The notes under the pieces: generated by a model
What the model was told of the DNA's origin: nothing
The model's database searches: none
What the model saw: the letters and a program-made list of their open reading frames with translations, nothing else
Translations under genes and position numbers: made by a program
Shown: positions 16,468 to 23,543 of the stretch, piece after piece
Layout: each line of letters opens with the position of its first letter
Numbering within the stretch: the first letter of the stretch is position 1
Assembly (NCBI RefSeq): GCF_900129685.1
Contig: NZ_FQWM01000003.1
Span: forward strand, 83,896-147,895
Length of the DNA: 64,000 nucleotides
Source: Cognatishimia maritima
GTDB lineage: Bacteria > Pseudomonadota > Alphaproteobacteria > Rhodobacterales > Rhodobacteraceae
Reading direction: 5' to 3'

Positions 16468-17354
16468 GCATTGAAGTGCGCAGCAAGGGGATGCATGACA
16501 TCGTGGATGCCGGTGCGACCCTTGAAAAAGTGGCGGGTGATTTCCTGTTCACCGAAGGTCCGATCTGGCATCCGGTGGAAAAGCATCTGACGTTTTCGGA
16601 CATCCCTGGCAATGAACTTTTCCGGCTTGGGGCAGATGGCAAAGTGGCCTCGTTTCGCAAGCCGAGCAATATGGGCAATGGCAATACCTATGACGCCGAA
16701 GGGCGGATGCTGACCTGTCAGCACGCCACAAGTTCGGTCACGCGGACGGAGAAAGATGGCAGCATCACCACCTTGGCGACGCATTATGATGGCAAGGAGC
16801 TGAACAGCCCGAATGACATCGTGGTGCGCAAGGATGGGCTGATTTACTTCACCGACCCGACCTATGGCCGGATGGATTATTTCGGCGTTGAGCGGGAATT
16901 GGAAATGGGCGCGCAGGGGGTTTATTGCGTGACGCCCAATGGCAAGACCATCACGCAGTTGGCCGATGATTTTGCCCAGCCAAATGGGCTGTGTTTCTCG
17001 CTGGACCACAAGACGCTTTATGTGAACGACACCGAGCGCAAGCATATCCGCAAGTTTGATATTGCCGAGGATGGCTCGGCGACAGGCGGGGACGTTTGGG
17101 TTGAAGTCACGGTCGGCGAGGGCGAAGGCCACCCGGACGGGATGAAGATCGACAGCAAGGGCAATGTGTATTGCACCGGACCCGGCGGGGTTCATGTGAT
17201 CACGCCGGAAGGCGAGACGCTTGGGGTGATCCGCATGGCGGAGTTCACGGCGAATTTTGCTTGGGGCGGTGAGGATCTGACGGATCTGTATTTCACCTCT
17301 TCGACCGGGCTTTATCGCATCAACGTCAAAACGCCGGGGCTGGCGCTGTTCTAG
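16464..17354 (+). CDS. SMP-30/gluconolactonase family lactonase
   Basis: A 296-residue six-bladed beta-propeller lactonase that opens aldonolactones to aldonic acids. Metal-site residues are visible: E31 in FTEGP, N117 in NSPND and D225 in HPDGM. A further conserved region is AQPNGLCFS near 171-179. No signal peptide is seen, so it acts in the cytoplasm. Its place after dgoK, the two-component system and the tautomerase suggests sugar-acid formation, for example galactono-lactone hydrolysis ahead of a DgoD-like dehydratase. The substrate is inference. Confidence 0.9.
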   Translation: MSIEVRSKGMHDIVDAGATLEKVAGDFLFTEGPIWHPVEKHLTFSDIPGNELFRLGADGKVASFRKPSNMGNGNTYDAEGRMLTCQHATSSVTRTEKDGSITTLATHYDGKELNSPNDIVVRKDGLIYFTDPTYGRMDYFGVERELEMGAQGVYCVTPNGKTITQLADDFAQPNGLCFSLDHKTLYVNDTERKHIRKFDIAEDGSATGGDVWVEVTVGEGEGHPDGMKIDSKGNVYCTGPGGVHVITPEGETLGVIRMAEFTANFAWGGEDLTDLYFTSSTGLYRINVKTPGLALF

Positions 17355-17395
17355 CGCGCCGCTGGTAACGGAATGGGCAGGTGACTGCCTTACAG

Positions 17396-17455
17396 CCAGC
17401 AACAGATGACGGGGGTTGTACCCTCCCCAATGGCAGGCCCCTCATCTGTTGCTGG
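17396..17455. other. Perfect 14-bp inverted repeat in the osmC leader
   Basis: CCAGCAACAGATGA (17396-17409) pairs perfectly with TCATCTGTTGCTGG (17442-17455). The 32-base interior contains a further G/C hairpin (GGGG ... CCCC). There is no T-run on either side, so it is not a simple terminator for the lactonase gene. It lies 75 bases before the OsmC start, where an RNA control element or a looped operator could act. I cannot match it to a known riboswitch class. Confidence 0.5.
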
Positions 17456-17530
17456 ATGCAACCCAACACGATGCGCGCGGTTTCGGATTTTTGTGAACCA
17501 CAAGTGACCGGCGCAAACTAGGAGACACGA

Positions 17531-17986
17531 ATGGCACATGTCATGCCAGATCTGTTTAAGATCGATGTGAAAGGTCACGCTGTGACCCACGCCCGGACCG
17601 AGATGGTGGCGCGCGGGAAAGTTGTGACCACGGACGAGCCGCCCGAACGCGGGGGCACCGACCTTTTTGCAACCCCATTGGAGACCATGCTGTCGTCCTT
17701 TTTGGGCTGCACAAATGTGATCGGGAACTATGTAGCGGGGCTGCTGAAAATCAAGCTGCGCGGCATGGACCTGAAGGTCTGTGGCCACTTCGATACGCGC
17801 GGCGTTTTCGGCAAGGCCGAGATCGGCACGCCGTTTCCGGTGATCGAATTGACGGTGATCTTGGATACCGATGCGAGCGATGAACAAATCGCTGAGCTGC
17901 AACGGATCACCGGAGAGAAGTGCCCAGTTGGGGTGCTGCTGCGTCGGGCAGGGTGCGAGATACAGGAGAGCTGGGTGCGGAAGTGA
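17531..17986 (+). CDS. OsmC/Ohr family protein
   Basis: A 151-residue protein of the OsmC family, cytoplasmic thiol peroxidases that reduce organic hydroperoxides. The two catalytic cysteines are present: C60 (FLGCTN) and C131 (EKCPVG). The extra cysteines C84 and C142 are not part of the active site. AGGAGACACGA precedes the ATG. The gene stands alone downstream of a long inverted repeat. Which peroxide it handles cannot be said; sugar metabolism through methylglyoxal would be one source of stress (inference). Confidence 0.88.
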   Translation: MAHVMPDLFKIDVKGHAVTHARTEMVARGKVVTTDEPPERGGTDLFATPLETMLSSFLGCTNVIGNYVAGLLKIKLRGMDLKVCGHFDTRGVFGKAEIGTPFPVIELTVILDTDASDEQIAELQRITGEKCPVGVLLRRAGCEIQESWVRK

Positions 17987-18001
17987 CCGTGTCACATACC
18001 A

Positions 18002-18044
18002 AATTTGCGGATGTGCCCCCCTATGCTGCGGGTATCCGCAAATT
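18002..18044. promoter_or_regulatory. Perfect 11-bp inverted repeat upstream of the TRAP operon
   Basis: AATTTGCGGAT (18002-18012) and ATCCGCAAATT (18034-18044) are perfect arms separated by 21 bases, placing the half-sites three helical turns apart. The TTTGCGG half resembles the palindrome cores at 12948 and 16112. The remaining leader (18045-18222) holds a small hairpin near 18155-18180 and a GGAGGAGG run, but no gene. Confidence 0.4.
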
Positions 18045-18222
18045 CCGGGCGTGATCCCCCGTACCCCCTAAGGAAAACAAAAGGTAACAAAACAGGCAGG
18101 AGGCAGAACCATATTGGTGAAAATCGACAAGGAGGAGGTTGTCGACTGCCCGCTGGGTCGCCTTTCGGGGCGATGGCCCTTCGTCTTTAAGACAATAAAC
18201 TATGATAGGGAGAAGAACTGAA

Positions 18223-19242
18223 ATGAAACTCATTAAAACGCTATGTGCAGCCGCATTGACCGCTGCCGCAACGTTTACAGCGCCGACGCTTTCGGCGGCT
18301 GAAGAAATCAACATCAAATACCACGCCTTCACGGGTGTTGGCCCCTCAAACCTTGCGACACGCTGGTTTATGGACGAAGTCGAGAAGCGCACCGAGGGTA
18401 AGGTGAAGTTCACCCGCATCTTCGGCGGTCCTTTGGGCAAGCTGTCTGGCCAGCCTGAAAACATCAAGGTTGGCGCGTTTGACATGGGGGATTTCTCTCC
18501 GGTCTATAACCCTGGCCTGTTCCCGCTGGCGAACGTGACATCGCTGCCGTTCATGACAGACAACCCAATGGCGCACGTGCATTCCGGTCACGAGCTGTTC
18601 CAGACGCCAGAAGTTGAAGCTGAATTCACGGCGATGAACCTGAAGTACCTGTACCCAGGTCAATGGGGTTCCATCCAGATGCTGTCTCACGATCCGATCC
18701 GTTCGATCGAAGATCTGAAAGCGGCCAAAATCCGCGCGCACGGTGGTGCGGCTGAGATTTTGAAAGCACTGGACATCACTGTTTACGGCATCCCTTGGGG
18801 CGAACTGCCAGCGGCGGCAGAGCGTAAAGTTGTGACAGCGGCGATCATCGGTGCACCTGCGGACGCTTATGCCTTCGGCTTTGGTGAAATCTTTAGCTAC
18901 TGGGACGCTGTAGACTGGTTCTACTTCCCGCTTCCTGTTGCGATGAACCTGGATACTTGGAATTCCCTGCCTGAAGACGTGAAGGCCGTGATCGAAGAAG
19001 TTCGCAACGAGACAGTACCGCAGGCCCGCCTGCTGCTGGAAGCAACTGAAGGTGAAGCGGTTGATGCGCTGAACAAGCAGACTGAAGTCGTGAAACTAGA
19101 CGACGCAGAATGGGAAAAGATGATCGGTGTGCGTAACACCGCTTGGCAGAACTGGGTTGACGCCCGCGAAGCCGACGGTCTCCCAGGTCAGGCTGTTCTG
19201 GATGCGTTCGTAGCGCTTCTTGAAAAGCACGACGACCTCTAA
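18223..19242 (+). CDS. dctP: TRAP transporter solute-binding protein (DctP family)
   Basis: A 339-residue periplasmic binding protein with a signal peptide (MKLIKTL start, hydrophobic core, cleavage after LSAAE). Family features include the conserved arginine in AAKIRAHGGA, which usually salt-bridges the ligand carboxylate, and PWGELPAAAERKVVTAAI. The ATG preceded by AGGGAGAAG is chosen over one seven codons upstream. It works with the DctQ and DctM proteins encoded next. The ligand is likely a carboxylate or sugar acid; it cannot be named. Confidence 0.93.
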   Translation: MKLIKTLCAAALTAAATFTAPTLSAAEEINIKYHAFTGVGPSNLATRWFMDEVEKRTEGKVKFTRIFGGPLGKLSGQPENIKVGAFDMGDFSPVYNPGLFPLANVTSLPFMTDNPMAHVHSGHELFQTPEVEAEFTAMNLKYLYPGQWGSIQMLSHDPIRSIEDLKAAKIRAHGGAAEILKALDITVYGIPWGELPAAAERKVVTAAIIGAPADAYAFGFGEIFSYWDAVDWFYFPLPVAMNLDTWNSLPEDVKAVIEEVRNETVPQARLLLEATEGEAVDALNKQTEVVKLDDAEWEKMIGVRNTAWQNWVDAREADGLPGQAVLDAFVALLEKHDDL

Positions 19243-19273
19243 GACCAAGTACAGGCCACTCGCCTGAAGACAA

Positions 19274-19314
19274 TGCGCCGCCCTCTTACGACTGAACAGG
19301 TTGTGGGCGGCGCA
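19274..19314 (+). terminator. Intercistronic hairpin after dctP
   Basis: TGCGCCGCCC (19274-19283) and GGGCGGCGCA (19305-19314) form a perfect 10-bp stem with a 21-base loop. No T-run follows. It lies in the 177-base dctP-dctQ gap and would lower or protect relative transcript levels rather than stop transcription fully. Confidence 0.6.
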
Positions 19315-19419
19315 ACAACATCAAAACACTGCAGAATTGTGCGGAAGACCGTAAACTCGGTACAAATCAAAAAGTGTGAACCTGTTCAAAATTCTACTTC
19401 TTGAGGGAGGGATGCCTCG

Positions 19420-19983
19420 ATGGCAAGTATAACCAGCAGCGGGATATGGCTACAACGACGGCTGGAAGAGATCGCCTGCTACGTCTCAGCCTTGGCGGTC
19501 GCTACAATGATGTCGATCACCGTGCTCGAGGTAATCACAAGGTCGCTCTTTAAAATCAGTGTGCCGGGGTCTTACGAATACGTCAGCCTGATGTTTGTCT
19601 ATCTGATCTATCTGGGGCTGGGATTTTCGCAACGGCGCGACGCACATATCACCGTGGGCATTCTTTATGACCACATACCGCGCAAAGCCCGCAAGATAGT
19701 TCAAGCTGCGTATCTGAGTGTCGCCTTCGTCTTTTTTGCGGTCCTGACGTGGACCAGTGCGGAGTCTGCGCTTAGCGCCTATGTCATGGGCGACACCGTC
19801 CTTGGGATCATTGAAGTGAAGACCTGGTGGGCGCGCGCCGGTATTCCAATTGGACTGGCCTTGTTTGCGCTGCGTTTCCTGCTTCAGTTGATCAACCTTT
19901 TCGCGAAAGACGAGTTGCTTGAGGAAGCCGCTGAAAACGAATTCGCCCTTCACCCGACTGCAGAAGAAGAGAATGTACAATGA
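19420..19983 (+). CDS. dctQ: TRAP transporter small permease (DctQ)
   Basis: A 187-residue inner-membrane protein with four hydrophobic segments, the size and topology of DctQ. The recognisable pattern SVPGSYEYVSLMFVYLIYLGLGFSQRRDAHITVGI spans helix 2 and the conserved loop. GAGGGAGGGATG-like sequence provides the ribosome site. Its last bases overlap the dctM start. Together with DctM it forms the sodium-driven membrane unit. Confidence 0.9.
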   Translation: MASITSSGIWLQRRLEEIACYVSALAVATMMSITVLEVITRSLFKISVPGSYEYVSLMFVYLIYLGLGFSQRRDAHITVGILYDHIPRKARKIVQAAYLSVAFVFFAVLTWTSAESALSAYVMGDTVLGIIEVKTWWARAGIPIGLALFALRFLLQLINLFAKDELLEEAAENEFALHPTAEEENVQ

Positions 19984-21287
19984 TTGAAGCCATTCAAGTC
20001 CCGCTCGTGATCGGGATGGTCGGTCTATTGATGGTGATGCGCGTCCCGGTGGGTATTTCCCTGCTTTTGGCAGGTGCGTTGGGGTTTGCGTTTATTCGCG
20101 GACCGGTCATTACGATGGACACAATTGGCGGCCGGCTGTTTGACATCGGCTCTGGCTACGCCCTAAGCGCAGTGCCGCTGTTCCTGTTGATGGGGCATGT
20201 CGCCGCCAAAGCGGGGATCACGCAAGACATCTATGTCGCCGCGCGGGCATGGTTCGGGCATCTGAAAGGCAGTGTGGTCTTTGCAACCACAGTTGCGGCC
20301 GTTGCCTTTGCCGCCTGTTCCGGGTCGACAACGTCTTCGACCGCTGTGTTTGGGCGGGTTGCGATCCCTGAGATGCTCAGCCTGAAAATCAACCGGAAGC
20401 TGGCCGCAGGTTGCGTGGCGACTGTTGGGACCTTGGCGGGGATGATCCCGCCCAGCATCAACCTGATCGTCTATGGCATCATCGCGCGGGAATCCATTCC
20501 GAAGCTTTTGATTGCCGGCATCATTCCGGGCCTGCTGACAGCAGTCGCTTATCTTGTCATGATCTACATCCGCGTCAGCCGGAACCCAGAGTTGGCGCCA
20601 GCGTTGCCAAAGGCATCGATCGAGGAACGCTTGGGGTCGCTGAAGGGTGTCTGGAGCTTCCTGACGCTGGGTGCCATCGTGATCGGCGGGATCTACGCCG
20701 GGATCATCACCCCGACCGAGGCAGGGGCGATTGGGGCCGTGGGGTCTTTCCTGATTGCCCTCGTGCGCAACCGTCTGAACTTTGGCGTCCTGAAAGAGGT
20801 CTTCCTAGATACGGCGCAGACCACGTCGGTGATCTTTATCATCCTTGTGGGTGCCTTGATCTTCTCGTCCTACCTTGCGGTCAGCGGCGTCTCGGGTGCG
20901 GTGTCGGCCTATATTATCGGCTTGGATATGTCGATGATGGGGATCGTTATCATGTACGTGCTGCTGCTGCTGGTGCTTGGTTGCATGGTGGACCCGGTGT
21001 CGGTGATGTTCTTGACCGTCCCGATTTTTGTTCCGCCGCTGATTGCTCTGGGCGCGCATCCCATCTGGTTGGCGATTGTGGTTGTGAAAACGCTGGAGAT
21101 CGGGTTGATCACGCCGCCGGTTGGATTGAACGCCTTTGTGCTGAAAGGGGTCGCGCCGACCTTCTCGCTGAAAGAGATCTTTGGCGGCATCTGGTGGTTC
21201 CTGCAGGTGGAGGTGATCACGCTGATCTTGCTGCTGATGATCCCAGCCATTGCGACCTTCCTGCCAGATTTGGCCTATGCGAAGTAA
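19980..21287 (+). CDS. dctM: TRAP transporter large permease (DctM)
   Basis: A 435-residue inner-membrane transporter of the DctM/ion-transporter superfamily, with about 12 hydrophobic segments. The family motif AACSGSTTSSTAVFGRVAIPEM occurs near residues 105-125, and GMIPPSINLIVYGIIA and LITPPVGLNAFV form the two pseudo-symmetric gate regions. The ATGA overlap with dctQ shows coupling. A rho-independent terminator follows about 85 bases after the stop. Confidence 0.94.
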   Translation: MIEAIQVPLVIGMVGLLMVMRVPVGISLLLAGALGFAFIRGPVITMDTIGGRLFDIGSGYALSAVPLFLLMGHVAAKAGITQDIYVAARAWFGHLKGSVVFATTVAAVAFAACSGSTTSSTAVFGRVAIPEMLSLKINRKLAAGCVATVGTLAGMIPPSINLIVYGIIARESIPKLLIAGIIPGLLTAVAYLVMIYIRVSRNPELAPALPKASIEERLGSLKGVWSFLTLGAIVIGGIYAGIITPTEAGAIGAVGSFLIALVRNRLNFGVLKEVFLDTAQTTSVIFIILVGALIFSSYLAVSGVSGAVSAYIIGLDMSMMGIVIMYVLLLLVLGCMVDPVSVMFLTVPIFVPPLIALGAHPIWLAIVVVKTLEIGLITPPVGLNAFVLKGVAPTFSLKEIFGGIWWFLQVEVITLILLLMIPAIATFLPDLAYAK

Positions 21288-21370
21288 ACCTCGCGCAAGC
21301 GCAGTCATGCATGACATGCAAGCGACGCAGGTCAGATAAAAGGCGGAATCGTCGGGACAGTGACCTGAAA

Positions 21371-21398
21371 ACGGGGGGCTTTGGCCTCCCGTTTTTTT
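21371..21398 (+). terminator. Rho-independent terminator of the TRAP operon
   Basis: ACGGGGGGC pairs with GCCTCCCGT (one G-T pair) around a TTTG loop and is followed by seven T residues. Confidence 0.85.
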
Positions 21399-21459
21399 GG
21401 TTCAGGAACAATGATCTGGCGCATCGGGCAAGGAAAGAACTTTCGCCTCGTATGAGTTG

Positions 21460-21488
21460 TTGCATATATTAAAATAACTTGCTTATAT
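21460..21488 (+). promoter_or_regulatory. Putative promoter of the first ribose-type ABC operon
   Basis: A -35 box TTGCAT (21460-21465) and a -10 box TTATAT (21483-21488) are separated by 17 bases in an AT-rich stretch, about 90 bases upstream of the binding-protein start. Confidence 0.5.
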
Positions 21489-21525
21489 GAAAACAAGCTG
21501 AGCAACGATTTGGTTTAGCTAGAGT

Positions 21526-21550
21526 TCCGCGGGGAGGAGTCAGCCGCGGA
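21526..21550 (+). promoter_or_regulatory. Leader hairpin presenting GGAGGAG in its loop
   Basis: TCCGCGG (21526-21532) and CCGCGGA (21544-21550) form a perfect 7-bp stem. The 11-base loop holds GGAGGAG, a ribosome-binding sequence, and the stem base reaches the A of an ATG at 21550. Folding would affect use of that ATG (see the leader peptide entry). Confidence 0.4.
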
Positions 21551-21582
21551 TGATCGTATTTGTGGAGGAGTTCAGATCATGA
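21550..21582 (+). CDS. Possible 10-residue leader peptide
   Basis: An ATG 10 bases after GGGGAGGAG opens a ten-codon frame (MIVFVEEFRS). Its TGA stop overlaps the ATG of the binding-protein gene as ATGA. Such coupling would tie binding-protein translation to the leader. However, the binding-protein gene also has its own GGAGGAG, within the leader frame. Nothing in the peptide suggests a specific sensing role. It is tentative: short frames of this size arise by chance. Confidence 0.3.
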   Translation: MIVFVEEFRS

Positions 21583-22529
21583 AGAAGATTTTCGGGGCGG
21601 TGTTGGCCGGCGCGATGATGACGGCGAGTGCCGTCTATGCGGAGATTACAATTGGTCTTTCTGTGGACCAGCTGTTTGAGAGCCGCGTGGCGGTGAACAA
21701 TGGCATCAAAGCCGAGGCATCTGACCGTGGCTATGAGGTCATCGAAGTTGTGGCCGATGGCGACGCACAGCAGCAAAACGCGCAGATTCAGTCTTTGATT
21801 GCGCAGGGTGTCGACGCCATTCTCGTGTGTGCGGTGGATCAAAATACCATCGAGCGCGCGCTGCTGGCGGCCAAGAAAGCCAACATACCGGTTGTGGCCT
21901 ATGACCGTGACCTGCCTGATAGCCGTGTGGTTCAGGCCTTTGTTGGTCCGGACAGCCTGATCGATGGCCGTCTGGCTGGGGAATACACCGCGCAGGTGCT
22001 AGCGGATTACGAAGGTGAAATCACCATCGTTGAGCTGATCGGCGCATTGAATGACCAAAACGGCATCGACCGCTCGAAAGGGTTCCGCGAAGGCATCGCG
22101 GCGCTGGAGAACGTCAACCTGATCGAGGTTCCAACTGATTGGGATTCTGCGCGGGCGCTGTCTGGTACGCAGAACGCTTTCCAAGCGAACCCGGATGTAG
22201 CGGCTGTGTTTGCGGCAACCGACACGCATATCCCAGCGGTGGAAACCGTGCTGGCCGACCTTGGCAAGCTGGTACCAAAAGGTGAAGAAGGTCACGTTGT
22301 GATCACCGGTGTGAATGGATCAAACGACGGCTACCAAGCGGTTCTGTCCGGCACGGCTGACGCCTTTGTCGTCATGGGCACAGAGGCAACCGGCCGTAAG
22401 GCGGTTGACCTGGCTGCGAAGATCATGGCCGGTGAATCCGTTGACCGCCTCAACTATGTTGGCGGCAACCTTTACACAGCAGCAGATGCTGAAGCCAATA
22501 AAGCCAAAATCTGGGGCGCGCCCAAGTAA
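21579..22529 (+). CDS. Sugar ABC transporter substrate-binding protein (ribose-type)
   Basis: A 316-residue periplasmic protein of the Peripla_BP_4 / RbsB kind. The signal peptide runs MKKIFGAVLAGAMMTASAVYA with cleavage before EITIG. Typical two-lobe motifs are present: IKAEASDRGYEV, QNAQIQSLIAQGVDAILV, PVVAYDRDL and NDQNGIDRSKGFREGI. GGAGG precedes the start. It is the first transporter gene of an operon with two permeases, an ATPase and a cupin. The ligand is a sugar or polyol, not further defined. Confidence 0.93.
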   Translation: MKKIFGAVLAGAMMTASAVYAEITIGLSVDQLFESRVAVNNGIKAEASDRGYEVIEVVADGDAQQQNAQIQSLIAQGVDAILVCAVDQNTIERALLAAKKANIPVVAYDRDLPDSRVVQAFVGPDSLIDGRLAGEYTAQVLADYEGEITIVELIGALNDQNGIDRSKGFREGIAALENVNLIEVPTDWDSARALSGTQNAFQANPDVAAVFAATDTHIPAVETVLADLGKLVPKGEEGHVVITGVNGSNDGYQAVLSGTADAFVVMGTEATGRKAVDLAAKIMAGESVDRLNYVGGNLYTAADAEANKAKIWGAPK

Positions 22530-22550
22530 GGCTTGATCACGACCAAAAAA

Positions 22551-22576
22551 GCAATGCGCCCCTGTTGGCGCATTGC
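22551..22576 (+). terminator. Intercistronic hairpin after the binding-protein gene
   Basis: GCAATGCGCC and GGCGCATTGC form a perfect 10-bp stem around CCTGTT, followed by CTTTCG. Strong but with a weak T-run, so partial termination or mRNA end protection is likely. Confidence 0.65.
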
Positions 22577-22598
22577 CTTTCGTTGAAGGTATAGGCGC

Positions 22599-23543
22599 GT
22601 GCAGTCAGTTGCTAAGTTTCTCAAATCCTACCCTGCATTGCAGATCATCGCGGTGCTGTTGGTGGGGTTTTCTTTATTATCCCCCTACTTTCTGACCTCG
22701 GGCAATTTCGAAGCCATGCTCGGCGCGAACGCGGTGGTCTTGATTGCCGCCATCGGCATGACCGTGGTGTTCCTTGCCGGGGGGATCGATCTTTCTATTT
22801 CCACCGTTATCAGCGCCAGTGCCGTGATCGCAGGCATCGTGATGGCGGAGACCGACAATGTGGCGCTTGGCGCGGTGACGGCGGTCATCGTCGGACTTGG
22901 CTTTGGGGCTTTAAACGGGGTTCTGATTGGCTACTTCCGACTGACGCCCTTTATCACCACGATGGCCACGCAATTGATTGCACGGGGCATTGCCTTTGTT
23001 CTGAGCCAAGGGATTGCTGTCAAAGGTACACCTTTCTGGATGCTGGATTTCGGCTTTATGGCCTGGATGGGTATCCCGGCAGTGACATTGGTTGCGCTGG
23101 CCTTGGTGGCCCTCTCGGTTCTTTTGATGTCGCAGACGACATGGGGGCGGCATGTGATGCTGGTCGGGTCAAACGCAGAAGCCGCGCGCCATGCGGGCAT
23201 CAACACACGGTTCATTGATTTCAGCGTCTACCTTTTTGCAGGCGCATTGGCCGGGGCGGCGGGTTTCATTTCCATCGCCAACCTTGGCAACGCCATTCCG
23301 GGTGTCGGCGATACCTTGCTTTTGATCATTATTGGGGCCGTGGTGCTGGGCGGAACCGGGATGAACGGCGGAGAAGGCTCTGTCGAACGCACGCTTTTGG
23401 GTGTTGGCATCCTTGCGATCCTGACCAATGGGCTGAACCTTGTGGGCATTCCGTTCTATGACCAGCTGATCATTCAAGGTGTCCTGATTTTCCTAGGCAC
23501 CTGGCTTGCGATGCGCCTTGGGTCGTCAAGGAGCGCGACATGA
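22599..23543 (+). CDS. Sugar ABC transporter permease (RbsC-type), first of two
   Basis: A 314-residue BPD_transp_2 family inner-membrane permease with 8-10 hydrophobic segments. Recognisable patterns are GMTVVFLAGGIDLSISTVISASAV and the coupling region VLGGTGMNGGEGSVERTLLGV. It begins with a GTG; GAAGG stands 10 bases upstream. It overlaps the ATPase start by 4 bases. The operon has a second, different permease, so the membrane unit is probably a heterodimer. Confidence 0.92.
   Translation: MQSVAKFLKSYPALQIIAVLLVGFSLLSPYFLTSGNFEAMLGANAVVLIAAIGMTVVFLAGGIDLSISTVISASAVIAGIVMAETDNVALGAVTAVIVGLGFGALNGVLIGYFRLTPFITTMATQLIARGIAFVLSQGIAVKGTPFWMLDFGFMAWMGIPAVTLVALALVALSVLLMSQTTWGRHVMLVGSNAEAARHAGINTRFIDFSVYLFAGALAGAAGFISIANLGNAIPGVGDTLLLIIIGAVVLGGTGMNGGEGSVERTLLGVGILAILTNGLNLVGIPFYDQLIIQGVLIFLGTWLAMRLGSSRSAT

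Noticed and set aside
16095-17402. Long open frame (435 codons) on the minus strand across the tautomerase and lactonase genes
   Set aside because: It lies opposite two well-recognised genes, has no family features, and is rich in His, Arg and Gln as expected from the antisense of GC-biased codons.
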